A stretch of DNA of 64,000 bases, from contig JAKOVQ010000017.1 of the NCBI GenBank assembly GCA_029781975.1, positions 194,074 through 258,073 of the forward strand, given 5' to 3'. The DNA comes from Acidobacteriota bacterium (GTDB taxonomy: Bacteria > Acidobacteriota > Thermoanaerobaculia > UBA5066). The stretch's first letter is position 1. Each line of letters starts with the position of its first letter. This document shows positions 26,097 through 34,462 of the stretch, in pieces. The position numbers and the translations under genes were made by a program. The notes below the pieces were generated by a model, which worked only from the letters and a program-made list of their open reading frames with translations, had not been told where the DNA came from and made no database searches.

Positions 26097-27779
26097 TCAC
26101 GCCGGCCGCGCGGCCGGCTTCCGGTCGTAGAGGGCGTCTGCGACGGCCTCCATGTCGGCCATCAGGCCCGCCTGGGCCGCCTGGATGGCGGAGAGGCCGA
26201 CGGCCTGCGCGAGCGCGGCCATCTCGGCGTCGGAGGCGCCGTCGGCTCCCCTCACCCACCGGAGGCCGTCGTCGGCCACCTTGAACGCGGCCTCGCGCGC
26301 GAAGACGCGGCTGACCGCGGCCAGCGCCTCCGGCGCGAGCCTCCGGTCGGCCTTCCCCGGGAGCGCGCCGCGCGCCGCGCGGACCGCGCGCCTGGCGAGC
26401 GCCGCCGAGCCCTCCGCCCAGGCGATCCACTCGCCCGCCCGGAAGAGGACGTGCTGGTGACGGGTGAGGCGCCCCGCGCGGCACCGCTCGAGGACCTCCG
26501 CGAGGGCATGGAGGGCGCGGGCAGCCACGCCGGCCCCGACGGTCGGCGCCTCGGCGTGGAGCCGCTCCATCTTCCGGGCCTCCTCGTGGTAGTGCTGGCC
26601 ACGGCTCTTCAGGTGGAGCTGCCAGCGGTCGCGGGCGATCGTCATCTCCATGATCTCGGAGGTCCCCTCGTAGATCGTGGTGATCCTCACGTCGCGCTTG
26701 ATCTTCTCCACCATGTACTCGCGCGTGTAGCCGTAGCCCCCGAGCGCCTGGATCGCCGCGTCGGCCGCGCCGTTCCCGGCCTCCGTCGAGAGGTACTTCG
26801 CGATCGCCCCCTCGGTGTTGAGGACCTCCTCCCCCGCGTCGAGCCGCTCGGCCGTCTCCTCGATGAACGCGCGTCCCGCCTCGAGCCTCACGGCGTGCGG
26901 GACGATCAGCTTCAGGACGTAGCCCTGCTTCTCCGAGAGCGGCGCCCCCGCCTGGATCCTCTCCTTCGAGTAGGGGATCGCCCGGTCCAGCGCCGCCCAG
27001 CCGGCCCCGAGGCCGAAGGCGGCCACCATCAGCCGCGTGTACCCGAAGACCGCCTGAGCCTGGAGGAGCCCCTGTCCCTCCACCCCCCCGACGATCCGGT
27101 CGGGGGTGACAAAGACGTCCTGGAGCGAGAGCGCCGCGGTGTTCGACGCGCGCAGCCCGTGCTTGTCCTCGGGCTTGCCGTGGGTGAAGCCCTCCGCGCC
27201 CTTCTCCACGACGAACCACGTCGGGCCGCCCGGCGCGTTCGCCAGGATGGTGTAGAGGTCGGCGTACCCGCCGTTCGAGATCCACTGCTTGGCGCCGTTG
27301 ATCCTGTAGCCGACGACCTTTCCGTCCTCGAGGACCGCCGTCGCGGTCGTCCGGAGGGCCCCGAGGTCGCTCCCGGCCGCCGGCTCGGTCGCGCCGTAGG
27401 CCATCAGGATCCCCTCCTCGGCGATCCGCCCGAGCCAGAGCTTCTTCTGCTCCTCGGTCCCGCCGAAGTGGATCGGGTCGCTCCCGAGGAAGGTCGCGAG
27501 GACGCCCGTCGCCACGCCCACGTCGATCGCCGCCATCGCCTCGCACGTCTTGTAGACGTCGTAGGCGCCGCCGCCGAAGCCGCCGTACTCCTCGGGGACG
27601 AAGACGAGCTGGATCCCCAGCTGCCGCGGGTCGCACATCTCGCGGACGGCGTCGACCGGGAACTCGTCCTTCGCGTCGAGCTCCAGGAGCCTCGACGGCG
27701 GCAGGCGCCTCTCGGCGAAGTCGCGGAGCGACTGCAGCGTCATCTCGAGGGCTTCCTGCGGCAGGCCTTCGGTCTTCAT
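26097..27779 (-). CDS. Acyl-CoA dehydrogenase, first gene of the synthase operon
   Basis: This 560-residue flavoenzyme has the complete acyl-CoA dehydrogenase fold. The N-terminal helical domain is followed by the FAD-binding beta-domain ([24 protein letters not shown]). The C-terminal four-helix domain carries [13 protein letters not shown] and the catalytic-base region [11 protein letters not shown] (Glu of YEG). About 130 residues extend beyond the core (to [13 protein letters not shown]), longer than typical 380-residue family members and similar to very-long-chain types. ATG 27779 follows GGAGAGAGG. The synthase ATG lies only 17 bases beyond its stop, so the two are co-transcribed. It may oxidise or reduce an acyl intermediate or product in place of a missing enoyl reductase; this is inference. 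Confidence 0.92.
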   Translation of the reverse strand: MKTEGLPQEALEMTLQSLRDFAERRLPPSRLLELDAKDEFPVDAVREMCDPRQLGIQLVFVPEEYGGFGGGAYDVYKTCEAMAAIDVGVATGVLATFLGSDPIHFGGTEEQKKLWLGRIAEEGILMAYGATEPAAGSDLGALRTTATAVLEDGKVVGYRINGAKQWISNGGYADLYTILANAPGGPTWFVVEKGAEGFTHGKPEDKHGLRASNTAALSLQDVFVTPDRIVGGVEGQGLLQAQAVFGYTRLMVAAFGLGAGWAALDRAIPYSKERIQAGAPLSEKQGYVLKLIVPHAVRLEAGRAFIEETAERLDAGEEVLNTEGAIAKYLSTEAGNGAADAAIQALGGYGYTREYMVEKIKRDVRITTIYEGTSEIMEMTIARDRWQLHLKSRGQHYHEEARKMERLHAEAPTVGAGVAARALHALAEVLERCRAGRLTRHQHVLFRAGEWIAWAEGSAALARRAVRAARGALPGKADRRLAPEALAAVSRVFAREAAFKVADDGLRWVRGADGASDAEMAALAQAVGLSAIQAAQAGLMADMEAVADALYDRKPAARPA

Positions 27780-27840
27780 CCGTTCAACCTCTCTCCGGCC
27801 GTGCCGAGACGCCGTCGCACCCGACGGGGGACAAACGGAA

Positions 27841-27862
27841 AGAGGATCGTTTCCGATCCTCT
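27841..27862. promoter_or_regulatory. 22-bp palindrome in the leader of the synthase operon
   Basis: AGAGGATCG (27841-27849) and CGATCCTCT (27854-27862) form a perfect 9-bp inverted repeat with a 4-base centre. It lies about 60 bases before the acyl-CoA dehydrogenase ATG and downstream of the predicted transcription start. It could be an operator for a dimeric regulator. On the minus strand it is followed by TTTCCGTTTG, so an attenuator hairpin is the alternative. Confidence 0.55.
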
Positions 27863-27930
27863 CGTCGCGGCGTCCGGGGCGCGGGTCTGGCGTTTCGGGG
27901 TTTGCGAGTCACGTCGTCGGAGCCCTTGGA

Positions 27931-27959
27931 ACTTTAGCGCTCCTCGCGGGTGAAGACAA
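27931..27959 (-). promoter_or_regulatory. Candidate sigma-70 promoter of the synthase operon
   Basis: On the minus strand TTGTCT (27959-27954) and TAAAGT (27936-27931) are spaced by exactly 17 bases, each matching four of six consensus positions. Transcription would start near 27924, giving a leader of about 145 bases that includes the 22-bp palindrome. Confidence 0.5.
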
Positions 27960-28061
27960 ACCCGAAGGCCGCTCGCCAAACCGCTTTCCACCGGCGATCC
28001 CGGGTGTTAACGCTCCGGTCGTCGGTTCCGTGGGGGCGCGAAGCGTCTCCGGGGAGGAGAC

Positions 28062-28137
28062 TGGAGCGGGCGACGGGAATCGAACCCGCGACCTACAGCT
28101 TGGGAAGCTGTCACTCTACCAGCTGAGTTACGCCCGC
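28062..28137 (-). tRNA. tRNA-Gly (anticodon CCC), CCA encoded
   Basis: Read on the minus strand, the acceptor stem GCGGGCG pairs with CGCCCGC. The D-arm is ACTC..GAGT, the anticodon stem ACAGC/GCTGT encloses the loop TTCCCAA, and the T-arm GCGGG/CCCGT encloses TTCGAAT. The discriminator base is T, as usual for tRNA-Gly, and the CCA tail is encoded. The 72-base body plus discriminator and CCA gives 76 bases. It reads GGG codons, frequent in this GC-rich genome. It lies downstream of pgsA on the same strand and upstream of the lipid-synthase promoter. Confidence 0.97.
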
Positions 28138-28179
28138 TCGCGAGGGCAGGGCGGATCTTGCCCGCCGGCCCCCCTTCCG

Positions 28180-28785
28180 TCAAGCCGCGCCCGCGGGAGG
28201 GGCGCCCGGCGGCGCCGGCCGCGGGGAGCGGGGCGACGCGAGGTTCGCCACCCGCCAGGTGTAGTGGAGCCCGGAGGAGACCGTGAAGAAGGCCACGACG
28301 GTCACGCCGACGTCGGTGAAGGCGCGGGGAAGGACCCCGAGGTTCACGAGGAGGACGGCCACGACGAGCGAGATCTCGACGAACGTCGTCGCCTTCCCGA
28401 GCGGCGACGGAGGAAAGTTCCTGACGTCCAGGACCAGGTACATCAGGAGCGCCACGAGGAGGATGAGGACGTCTCGCGAGATCGTGAGGATGACCAGCCA
28501 GAGCGGGATGTGGACGAGGCCCGGGGTCGAAGGGAGGGCGCAGGCGACGTAGGTGGAGATGAGGAAGAGCTTGTCGGTGATCGGGTCGAGGTAGGCCCCG
28601 AGCGGCGAGGTCATCCCGAAGCGGCGGGCGACGAATCCGTCCAGGAGGTCCGTGACGGCCGCGGCCAGGAAGATGACGACGGCGGTGTCCTGCCGCCCGT
28701 CGAGGATCGCCAGGACGATGAAGGGAAGGGCCCCGAGACGCGCGAGCGTCAGGAGGTTGGGGAGAGTCCAGGGACGGAGCTCCAT
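28180..28785 (-). CDS. pgsA: CDP-diacylglycerol--glycerol-3-phosphate 3-phosphatidyltransferase
   Basis: This 201-residue inner-membrane enzyme makes phosphatidylglycerophosphate, the precursor of phosphatidylglycerol. The CDP-alcohol phosphatidyltransferase signature D-x-x-D-G-x-x-A-R...G-x-x-x-D-x-x-x-D is complete as DLLDGFVARRFG followed by PLGAYLDPITD. Five or six hydrophobic segments follow. The N-terminus MELRPWTLPNLLTLAR is typical of PgsA. The C-terminus is Pro/Ala-rich. The gene starts 24 bases after the crp-like gene at the end of a long minus-strand operon. Its product supplies the lipid used by Lgt, and pssA near 59 kb provides the phosphatidylserine branch. Confidence 0.93.
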   Translation of the reverse strand: MELRPWTLPNLLTLARLGALPFIVLAILDGRQDTAVVIFLAAAVTDLLDGFVARRFGMTSPLGAYLDPITDKLFLISTYVACALPSTPGLVHIPLWLVILTISRDVLILLVALLMYLVLDVRNFPPSPLGKATTFVEISLVVAVLLVNLGVLPRAFTDVGVTVVAFFTVSSGLHYTWRVANLASPRSPRPAPPGAPPAGAA

Positions 28786-28809
28786 GCGGGGCGTGCGGGC
28801 CGCGCCCCC

Positions 28810-29493
28810 TCAGGCGGCCGTGCCGCTCGTCGCCTCGCCCTCGAGGCGGACGTAGACGGCCTTTCCCTTGGGGACGATCAGGTTCTCGCGGGCCAGCATC
28901 CCCATCGTCCGCGAGACCGTCTCGCGGCTCGAGCCGATCGTGTCGGCGATCTCCCTCTGGGGAGGGCGGACGACGACCACCCACCCCCCGCCCGCGCGAC
29001 GGCCCCGCTGGACCGCCAGGTCGCGGAAGTAGCGCGCGAGGCGCCCCTTCACGTCGAGCGAGGCGAGCCCCTCGATGGTGGCGTTGGCGTGACGGAGCCG
29101 GCTGGAGAACGAGGCGAGCAGGGCCCTCGTCAGGACGAAGTTCGACCGGAGGAGCTCGAAGAACGCCTCCCGGGTCAGGACCGCGAGGTCCGACCTCTCG
29201 GCGGCGGTCACGGTCGCGGAGCGGGGGGCGTCGTCGAGGAGCGCCATCTCGCCGAAGTGGTCGCCGGAGGTGAGGGTGTTCAGGACGACCTCGCGCCCTT
29301 CGGGCGAGAGGATCGACACCGCGACCCGGCCCTTCACCAGGACGAAGAACGAGTCGCCGGGCTGCCCCTGCGTGACGATCCGTTCTCCCCTCCGGTAGCT
29401 CCGGAGGGACGCGGCGCGCGCCAGGACCACGCGGTCCGGGCCCGCCAGCCCCTCGAACAGGGGCACCTTCGCGAACAGCTCCGTGACGTTCAT
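28810..29493 (-). CDS. Crp/Fnr-family transcription regulator
   Basis: This 227-residue protein has an N-terminal cyclic-nucleotide-binding domain (about 5-125). Its phosphate-binding cassette reads FGEMALLDDAPRSATV, close to the cAMP-binding consensus including the Arg-Ser/Ala pair. A dimerisation helix follows, then a C-terminal winged helix-turn-helix with PPQREIADTIGSSRETVSR, the Crp-type recognition helix. No cysteine cluster of the Fnr type is present. ATG 29493 overlaps the stop of the upstream TPR-lipoprotein gene (ATGA), so the pair is translationally coupled. The target genes are unknown. It could in principle act on palindromes such as the one at 27841, but that is speculation. Confidence 0.92.
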   Translation of the reverse strand: MNVTELFAKVPLFEGLAGPDRVVLARAASLRSYRRGERIVTQGQPGDSFFVLVKGRVAVSILSPEGREVVLNTLTSGDHFGEMALLDDAPRSATVTAAERSDLAVLTREAFFELLRSNFVLTRALLASFSSRLRHANATIEGLASLDVKGRLARYFRDLAVQRGRRAGGGWVVVVRPPQREIADTIGSSRETVSRTMGMLARENLIVPKGKAVYVRLEGEATSGTAA

Positions 29494-30848
29494 CTCCCTG
29501 CTCCTTCCCGGGCGAGTCGCGCCGCCCGCTCGATCCCCCGGAGCGCCTCGCGGCCGGTCACGTTCCTGGATCCCGTTTCGGGAAGTATCCCGCACTCGAC
29601 GAGCTGAGGCACGGCCGGGCTGTCGGGGGCGAGGCACGCGGGCAACGGACGGTCGCGGGCCAGGAGGACGGCGAGCCTGTGGACGAGGGCCCCGAGCTCC
29701 GTCCGGGTCACCGCGGTCTCCGGGCCGACGTGGTGCGTCTCCCGGTTCACCGTGAGGACTCCGAGGGCGATGGCGCGCGTGAGAGGCCCCTGGTCCGGCC
29801 GGTCGACGGCGTCCACCGCCACGTCCGCGGACGTCGGCGCCTGCGCTTGCCGGACCTCGGGGACGACCCACCAGAGGAGGACGGCGAACTGGCCGCGGGT
29901 GAGCTTCGCGGACTGCGCCGCGCGACGCGGGAGGTCGGGCATGTTCTGGATCCGGAACTCCAGCCGCGCGTCGTCGGCCTCCCGCTCGAACCTCCTGTCG
30001 CCCGCCGCCAGGGCGTCGTACATCTCCACGGCCTCGGCGAAGCGTCCCGTCTTCATCGCCAGCTCGGCGGTGAACGCCTTCCAGCCCACGTCCGCGGGTG
30101 CGCGGGCGAGCGCCTGGTGCGCCGCGGTGTAGGCGTCCTCGACCTTCCCCGCGGCGAGGGCGGCCCGCGAGAGGAGCTGGTAGCCGAGGGGGCCCTTCGG
30201 CTCGAGCTCGAGGAGGGCCAGCGCCGACTTCCGGACGGCGGCGAGGTCGTTCGCGGCCAGAGCGGCCTCCCCCTCCGTCCGCCTCTGCGCGACGAGGCCG
30301 TCGTGCACGCGGGCCTCGCGCTCGCGCAGGCGCCGGTCGTCCGGGGCGAGGGCGAGCGCCGCCCGGTACCTCTCGAGGGCGATCCTCGGCTCGCCCCGGG
30401 CCAGCGCGGCATCCGCGAGGGCCTCGACCGGGGCGAGCCAGGTCGGGTGGCGCTCGGTCAGCCCCTTCAGCTCGGCGACCACGTCGTCCGCGGGGCCGGC
30501 CGCGAGCCTCGCGTAGAGCGCGGCGAGCCGGAGCGCCGGCGGCGCGGCATCGCCGCTGCCGAGCCCCCCGAGGGCGCGCTGGGCCGAAGCGGCGTCCCCG
30601 GCCCGGGCGGCCGCGACGGACCGCAGGAGCCGGTCCCGGTCCTTCTCGGAAGGGGCGGGCGGCGGGGCGCCGATCAGAGGGTCCCTGAACGCGAACGGCG
30701 CGGCCGGATCCGCCACGACCGGCGCGAGGACGGGGGCCGACGGCTCCCCGCCACACCCGGCCAGCAGGAGGAGCAGCGACGCTGCCGCCCCGGCCGGCCT
30801 CGCCCTCGGGCGGTTCCGCCCCTTTCGGGGGCTCGGCTCAGGAAGCAG
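29490..30848 (-). CDS. TPR lipoprotein with SLH-like C-terminus, possible CTG start
   Basis: The frame encodes TPR-like helical repeats (about residues 70-290 of the long form; RYRAALALAPDD, AYTAAHQALARAP) and a C-terminal S-layer-homology-like segment (ALGVLTVNRE, AVTRTELGALVHRL, GREALRGIERAA). Just upstream of the first canonical start (GTG 30716) the same frame reads a basic stretch and then ASLLLLLAGC, a clear lipobox, so the true start must be further upstream. No ATG, GTG or TTG exists there. CTG 30848 would give an N-terminus with Lys/Arg followed by the lipobox. It would overlap the hfq stop by 11 bases. The mature product would be a membrane-anchored envelope protein of unknown role. 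If GTG 30716 is used, a cytoplasmic 408-residue protein results. Confidence 0.7.
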   Translation of the reverse strand: MLPEPSPRKGRNRPRARPAGAAASLLLLLAGCGGEPSAPVLAPVVADPAAPFAFRDPLIGAPPPAPSEKDRDRLLRSVAAARAGDAASAQRALGGLGSGDAAPPALRLAALYARLAAGPADDVVAELKGLTERHPTWLAPVEALADAALARGEPRIALERYRAALALAPDDRRLREREARVHDGLVAQRRTEGEAALAANDLAAVRKSALALLELEPKGPLGYQLLSRAALAAGKVEDAYTAAHQALARAPADVGWKAFTAELAMKTGRFAEAVEMYDALAAGDRRFEREADDARLEFRIQNMPDLPRRAAQSAKLTRGQFAVLLWWVVPEVRQAQAPTSADVAVDAVDRPDQGPLTRAIALGVLTVNRETHHVGPETAVTRTELGALVHRLAVLLARDRPLPACLAPDSPAVPQLVECGILPETGSRNVTGREALRGIERAARLAREGAGR

Positions 30849-31101
30849 AGGCCGGGCCGTGGCTCGCGGGACGGACGACGGGGGCGCCGGAGGGGGCCGA
30901 CGGGCTCACCGACGCGATGGCGTGCTTGTAGATCATCTCCTCGCGGCCGTCGACCTCGAGGACCACCGCGTACTTGTCGAAACGCCGGATCCGGCCCACG
31001 CGCGTCCGCTCGGACAGGAGCACGACGTCCACGAGCGTGTTCTCTTTGCGCAGGAGGTAGAAAAAGCCGTCCTGCACGTTGATCGGAGGCTTGCTGATCA
31101 T
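30838..31101 (-). CDS. hfq: RNA chaperone Hfq
   Basis: This 87-residue Sm-like protein would form the hexameric ring that pairs small RNAs with mRNAs. The Sm1 part reads INVQDGFFYLLRKENTLVDVVLL, given here in two pieces: INVQDGFFYLL and RKENTLVDVVLL. The Sm2 signature is YKHAIASVSPS, matching the Hfq YKHAI hallmark. The second residue of the fold differs from the proteobacterial DPFLN, with QDGFF instead. ATG 31101 follows AGGGAG and overlaps the miaA stop as ATGA. The miaA-hfq order is the classic one in proteobacteria, which supports the call. A short Pro/Ala/Ser tail follows. Confidence 0.93.
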   Translation of the reverse strand: MISKPPINVQDGFFYLLRKENTLVDVVLLSERTRVGRIRRFDKYAVVLEVDGREEMIYKHAIASVSPSAPSGAPVVRPASHGPASAS

Positions 31102-32069
31102 CGCGAGCTCCCTTCGAGAGGAAAAGAAAAGGAAAGGGACGGGTCGTACAAGGGTCGGGCCGCCGCGAGGGCCGCCTCGAGGAGATCGGGCCTGCCCGCG
31201 TCCAGCGGGAGGAGGTCCGGCTCCGCCCGGAACCAGGTCTCCTGCCGCTTGGCGAAGCGCCGCGTGGCACGGACGACCGCTTCGCGCCACTCCGGCTCGG
31301 GCAGGCCCCCCTCGACGAACGAGGCGGTCTCCCGATACCCGATGGCGCGGAATCCCGGCGCCGAGGCACTCACTCCGGAAGCCAGGATGCGTCGCACTTC
31401 TGAAGGCAACTCCTTCGCAATCGAGCGGTTAAACCGCTCGGAGATTCTTTCATAGAGCACCGGGCGAGGCAAGGTGAGGAGGATCCTGACGGACGGCGTT
31501 CCGAGCGAGGCGCCCGGTCGCGAGCGGAAGAGGTCGGACGGACGGTGGCCGGTCACGAGCGCGATCTCGAGGTAGCGGATCGTCCGCGCGGCGTCGGCCG
31601 GAGCGACCCGGGCCGCGCTCTCGGGATCGAGGAGGGAGAGCATCCGCGCGAGGTGCGCCGTGCCGCGTCTCCCGGCCACCGTCCGCAGGGCGCCGCGCAC
31701 CGCCTCGTCGCGCGGCGGTCCCTCGAAGAGGCCGTCGAAGAACGCCCGGACGTAGAAGCCGGTCCCGCCGCAGAGGATCGGGAGCCGGCCCCGTCCGAGG
31801 ATCTCCCGGACCGCTTCCCGGGCGAGGCGGGCGAAGTCCCCCGCGGTGAAAGGCTCCCACGGCTCGCGGATGTCGATCAGGTGGTGAGGGATTCCCCGGC
31901 GCTCCTCGACCGTCGGCTTGGCCGTCCCCGCGTCGAGGCCGCGGTAGACGGCGAAAGCGTCCGCGTTGATCACCTCGCCGCCGAGCCGCTCCGCCAGAGC
32001 GACGGCAAGGGCGGACTTGCCGGTGGCCGTCGCCCCGAGGATCGCGAGGACGCCTCGCGGGCCGCTCAC
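31098..32069 (-). CDS. miaA: tRNA dimethylallyltransferase
   Basis: This 323-residue enzyme adds a dimethylallyl group to A37 of tRNAs reading UNN codons. The P-loop GATATGKSALAVALAE (residues 12-27), the ADAFAVYRGLDAGTAKP segment that binds substrate, and HHLIDI are family signatures. The later FRAIGYRE and RRFAKRQETWFR motifs are also diagnostic. One variation is that the usual A-D-S-x-Q substrate motif reads A-D-A-F. It overlaps comEC (ATGA) at its start and hfq (ATGA) at its end, placing it inside the valS-to-pgsA run. Confidence 0.95.
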   Translation of the reverse strand: MSGPRGVLAILGATATGKSALAVALAERLGGEVINADAFAVYRGLDAGTAKPTVEERRGIPHHLIDIREPWEPFTAGDFARLAREAVREILGRGRLPILCGGTGFYVRAFFDGLFEGPPRDEAVRGALRTVAGRRGTAHLARMLSLLDPESAARVAPADAARTIRYLEIALVTGHRPSDLFRSRPGASLGTPSVRILLTLPRPVLYERISERFNRSIAKELPSEVRRILASGVSASAPGFRAIGYRETASFVEGGLPEPEWREAVVRATRRFAKRQETWFRAEPDLLPLDAGRPDLLEAALAAARPLYDPSLSFSFPLEGSSR

Positions 32070-34462
32070 CGAGGGGGTCCCTCGAGGAACGTCTGGTACG
32101 GCAGGACGCGGCCGGCCGAAAGGAGGAGGCTCCGGTCCCCGTCCTGGTCGGTCCGGAAGACGCGGACCCGGGCCCGCCGGAGCCTCTCGACGACCTCCGC
32201 GCCCGGGTGGCCGAAGCGGTTCCGCCTCCCGACGCCGATCAGCCCGACGCGCGGCGAGACCGCCGCGAGGAACGCCGGGGTGGTCGACGTCCGGCTGCCG
32301 TGATGGGGCACCTTGAGGACGACCGCGGAGAGGTCCGCGCCCCGGGCGAGAAGGTCCCTCTCGGCCATCGCCTCCACGTCTCCCGTCAGGAGGAGCGTAC
32401 TGCCTCCCGCCCGGACCTTCAGGACGAGGGAGCCGTTGTTCTCCGGGGAGCGCGGATAGCTCTCCGGCCCCGGGTGGAGGACCTCGAAGGAAAGCCCCGC
32501 CGCCTCGAACGTCTCGCCCGCGCCCAGCGCCGCCACCGGGAGGCTCCGGTGGGACGCGGCCCCGAGCGCCTCGTCCAGGAAGAGGTTCCTCGGCGCGCCG
32601 CGCGGCACCGCCACGAGCCCGACGGGGACGAGGTCGAAGACGGCCAGGAGGCCCCTCGCGTGGTCGGGGTGCGGATGGCTCAGGACGACCGCGTCGAGCT
32701 CCACCGCCCCGAGCGCCGAGAGGCGCGGCAGGAGGCGCGCCCGGCCGAGCTCGTAGGCTGCGTCGAAGGTCCCCCCTCCGTCGACCAGGACCCGCCCGGT
32801 CGGCGTGACGAGGAGCCAGGAGTCCCCCTGCCCCACGTCGAGCGCGTGGAGCTCGACGGTGCCGGGAGAGGCGGTCGCCGACGGCCGAGCGGTGACGAGG
32901 AACGCGACGGCGACCGCGCCCGCGAGGGCCGCCCTCCTCGGCCCCGGGAGGCGGAGCGACGCGGCGAGGACGAGGAGCGCGCCCAGCAGGGTGACCTCGA
33001 CGTGGCCGGGCGTCGGGATGAACCGGAACGCCGCCAGGCGGTCGAGGAGGTGGAGGAGGCCGACGGACAGCCGGGCGACGGCGGAGAGCGGGACGAGGGC
33101 CGCGCCGGCGAGGAGCGGCGAGGCGAGGAGGAGAGGCATGGCCGCGAGGGCGAGGACGAGGAAGAGGGCGAGCAGCGGGACGACGACGACGTTCGACGCG
33201 ATCGCGACGAAGGGGACCACGTGGAACAGGGCCGCCTGCAGCGGGAAGATCGCGAGCTCCGCCCCGAGCGTCGCGCCGACGGCGTCGGAGAGGGGACGCG
33301 GGGCCCCGGCCGCGGCGAGCCGGTGCGCGAGCGGGACGCCGAAGGAGGCGATCCCGCCGACGGCCGCGTAGGTCAGGAGGAAGCCGGCGTCGAACAGGTT
33401 CCCCGGGTCGGCCGCGAGGAGGACGAGGGCCGACAGGCCCACGATCTGGCCGGCCGAGGTCGGGCGCCCCGCGAGCCGCGAGACGAGGTAGGTCCCGATC
33501 ATCAGCGCCGCTCGAACGACGGGGGCCCTCCCGCCGGCGAAGGCGGCGTAGGCCCCGGTCGCGACGAGGAGCGCGACGTCCGTGGCCCGGAGCGAGAGCC
33601 GGGTCCGCCGGGCCGCGCCCAGCGCCAGCGAGGCGAGGAGCGCCACGTGGAACCCGGAGATCGAGAGGACGTGGGCCACGCCCCCGTCCCGGAAGGCCGA
33701 GACCGTCTCCCCGGAGAGCCCCGACGTCTCTCCGAGGAGGAGCGCGCGGGCGAGGGCGAGCGCCTCCGCCTCTCCGGGGCCGGCTTCCCTCGCGTTGGCC
33801 AGCATCCGGGCGTCCACCGCCCGGTGCAGGCGGACGAGCGGGCCGAGGGGGCCGCGCGGGCCGTCCAGCCGGTCGATCTGGGCCGCGCTCTTGAGGACGA
33901 CGCGGACCTGGGGCGGGAGAGCCAGCGGATACGGCATCGGGTCGACCCCGTCCGGGGCGCGAAGCGGCCCCCTCACCGTCACGAGGTCGCCCGTCCCCGC
34001 CACGCCCGCAGGGTCGCTCTCCCCCGCCACGCCGAGCCCCACCTCGCCGGAGAGCGGCGTCGGCCGGCCGTTCCGCTTCGCCTCGACCACGTCGAGCCTC
34101 GCCCCGTGGAGCGACCCGTGCCGCGACCAGAGCCCGGCGATCCGGCCCGTCACCTCGAAGACGTCGGCCTCCGCCGCCTGGCCGGCGAGGGCGAGGTTCG
34201 CGGCCCGCGCGTCCCGGAGCGGCGGACGCGCCCTCGCGAAGCCGGCGCAGGCGAGGAGGACGGCGCCCCCGACCGCGGCGAGGCGCGGCCGCATCCGGAC
34301 GACGCCGAGGGCGGCCGCGAGGGCCGCGGCGACGAGGAGCCCCCCGCCGAGCGCGGGAGGGGGAGCGACGGGGAGGTGGGCGCCGAGGAGGATCCCCGCA
34401 GCCAGCGCACCGGCGGCGGGAAGGGCGGGGGCCGGCGCGCCGCGGGCGAGCGAGCGCCTCAT
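32066..34462 (-). CDS. comEC: ComEC/Rec2-family DNA uptake channel
   Basis: This 798-residue membrane protein has an N-terminal ComEC region with hydrophobic helices and an OB-like DUF4131 part. The competence domain follows (about 240-510), with LSISGFHVALL and many transmembrane segments. The C-terminal metallo-beta-lactamase-like domain has LDVGQGDSWLL, SHPHPDHARGL and VPHHGSRTST. It transports single-stranded DNA into the cytoplasm during natural transformation, and the C-terminal domain is thought to degrade the second strand. Length and domain order match full-length ComEC. ATG 34462 overlaps the preceding methyltransferase stop, and its own stop overlaps the miaA start (ATGA both times). 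Other competence genes are not in view, so competence itself is not established. Confidence 0.93.
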   Translation of the reverse strand: MRRSLARGAPAPALPAAGALAAGILLGAHLPVAPPPALGGGLLVAAALAAALGVVRMRPRLAAVGGAVLLACAGFARARPPLRDARAANLALAGQAAEADVFEVTGRIAGLWSRHGSLHGARLDVVEAKRNGRPTPLSGEVGLGVAGESDPAGVAGTGDLVTVRGPLRAPDGVDPMPYPLALPPQVRVVLKSAAQIDRLDGPRGPLGPLVRLHRAVDARMLANAREAGPGEAEALALARALLLGETSGLSGETVSAFRDGGVAHVLSISGFHVALLASLALGAARRTRLSLRATDVALLVATGAYAAFAGGRAPVVRAALMIGTYLVSRLAGRPTSAGQIVGLSALVLLAADPGNLFDAGFLLTYAAVGGIASFGVPLAHRLAAAGAPRPLSDAVGATLGAELAIFPLQAALFHVVPFVAIASNVVVVPLLALFLVLALAAMPLLLASPLLAGAALVPLSAVARLSVGLLHLLDRLAAFRFIPTPGHVEVTLLGALLVLAASLRLPGPRRAALAGAVAVAFLVTARPSATASPGTVELHALDVGQGDSWLLVTPTGRVLVDGGGTFDAAYELGRARLLPRLSALGAVELDAVVLSHPHPDHARGLLAVFDLVPVGLVAVPRGAPRNLFLDEALGAASHRSLPVAALGAGETFEAAGLSFEVLHPGPESYPRSPENNGSLVLKVRAGGSTLLLTGDVEAMAERDLLARGADLSAVVLKVPHHGSRTSTTPAFLAAVSPRVGLIGVGRRNRFGHPGAEVVERLRRARVRVFRTDQDGDRSLLLSAGRVLPYQTFLEGPPR

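Larger units (their letters stand above)
27780..28061. other. Regulatory spacer between tRNA-Gly and the synthase operon, 282 bp
   Basis: This is the largest non-coding stretch in the window. It contains the GGAGAGAGG ribosome-binding site of the acyl-CoA dehydrogenase gene, the 22-bp palindrome at 27841 and a candidate promoter at 27931-27959. It is visibly less GC-rich than its surroundings (short A/T runs such as TTTAGC, TTTGCGAG and GTGTTAACGC), as expected for a control region. No open frame or further RNA gene was recognised. Confidence 0.6.

Noticed and set aside
17851-26130. A 2759-codon plus-strand open frame opposite the megasynthase gene
   Set aside because: It is a shadow of the minus-strand gene: very high GC in third positions leaves the antisense frame free of stops. 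Its translation is Arg/Gly/Glu/Asp-rich with no domain, while the minus strand has complete catalytic motifs.
26097-27779. Acyl-CoA dehydrogenase as part of the branched-chain degradation pathway (isovaleryl-CoA dehydrogenase)
   Set aside because: It lies 17 bases from the synthase gene and 15 kb from the leucine cluster, and is about 180 residues longer than isovaleryl-CoA dehydrogenases.
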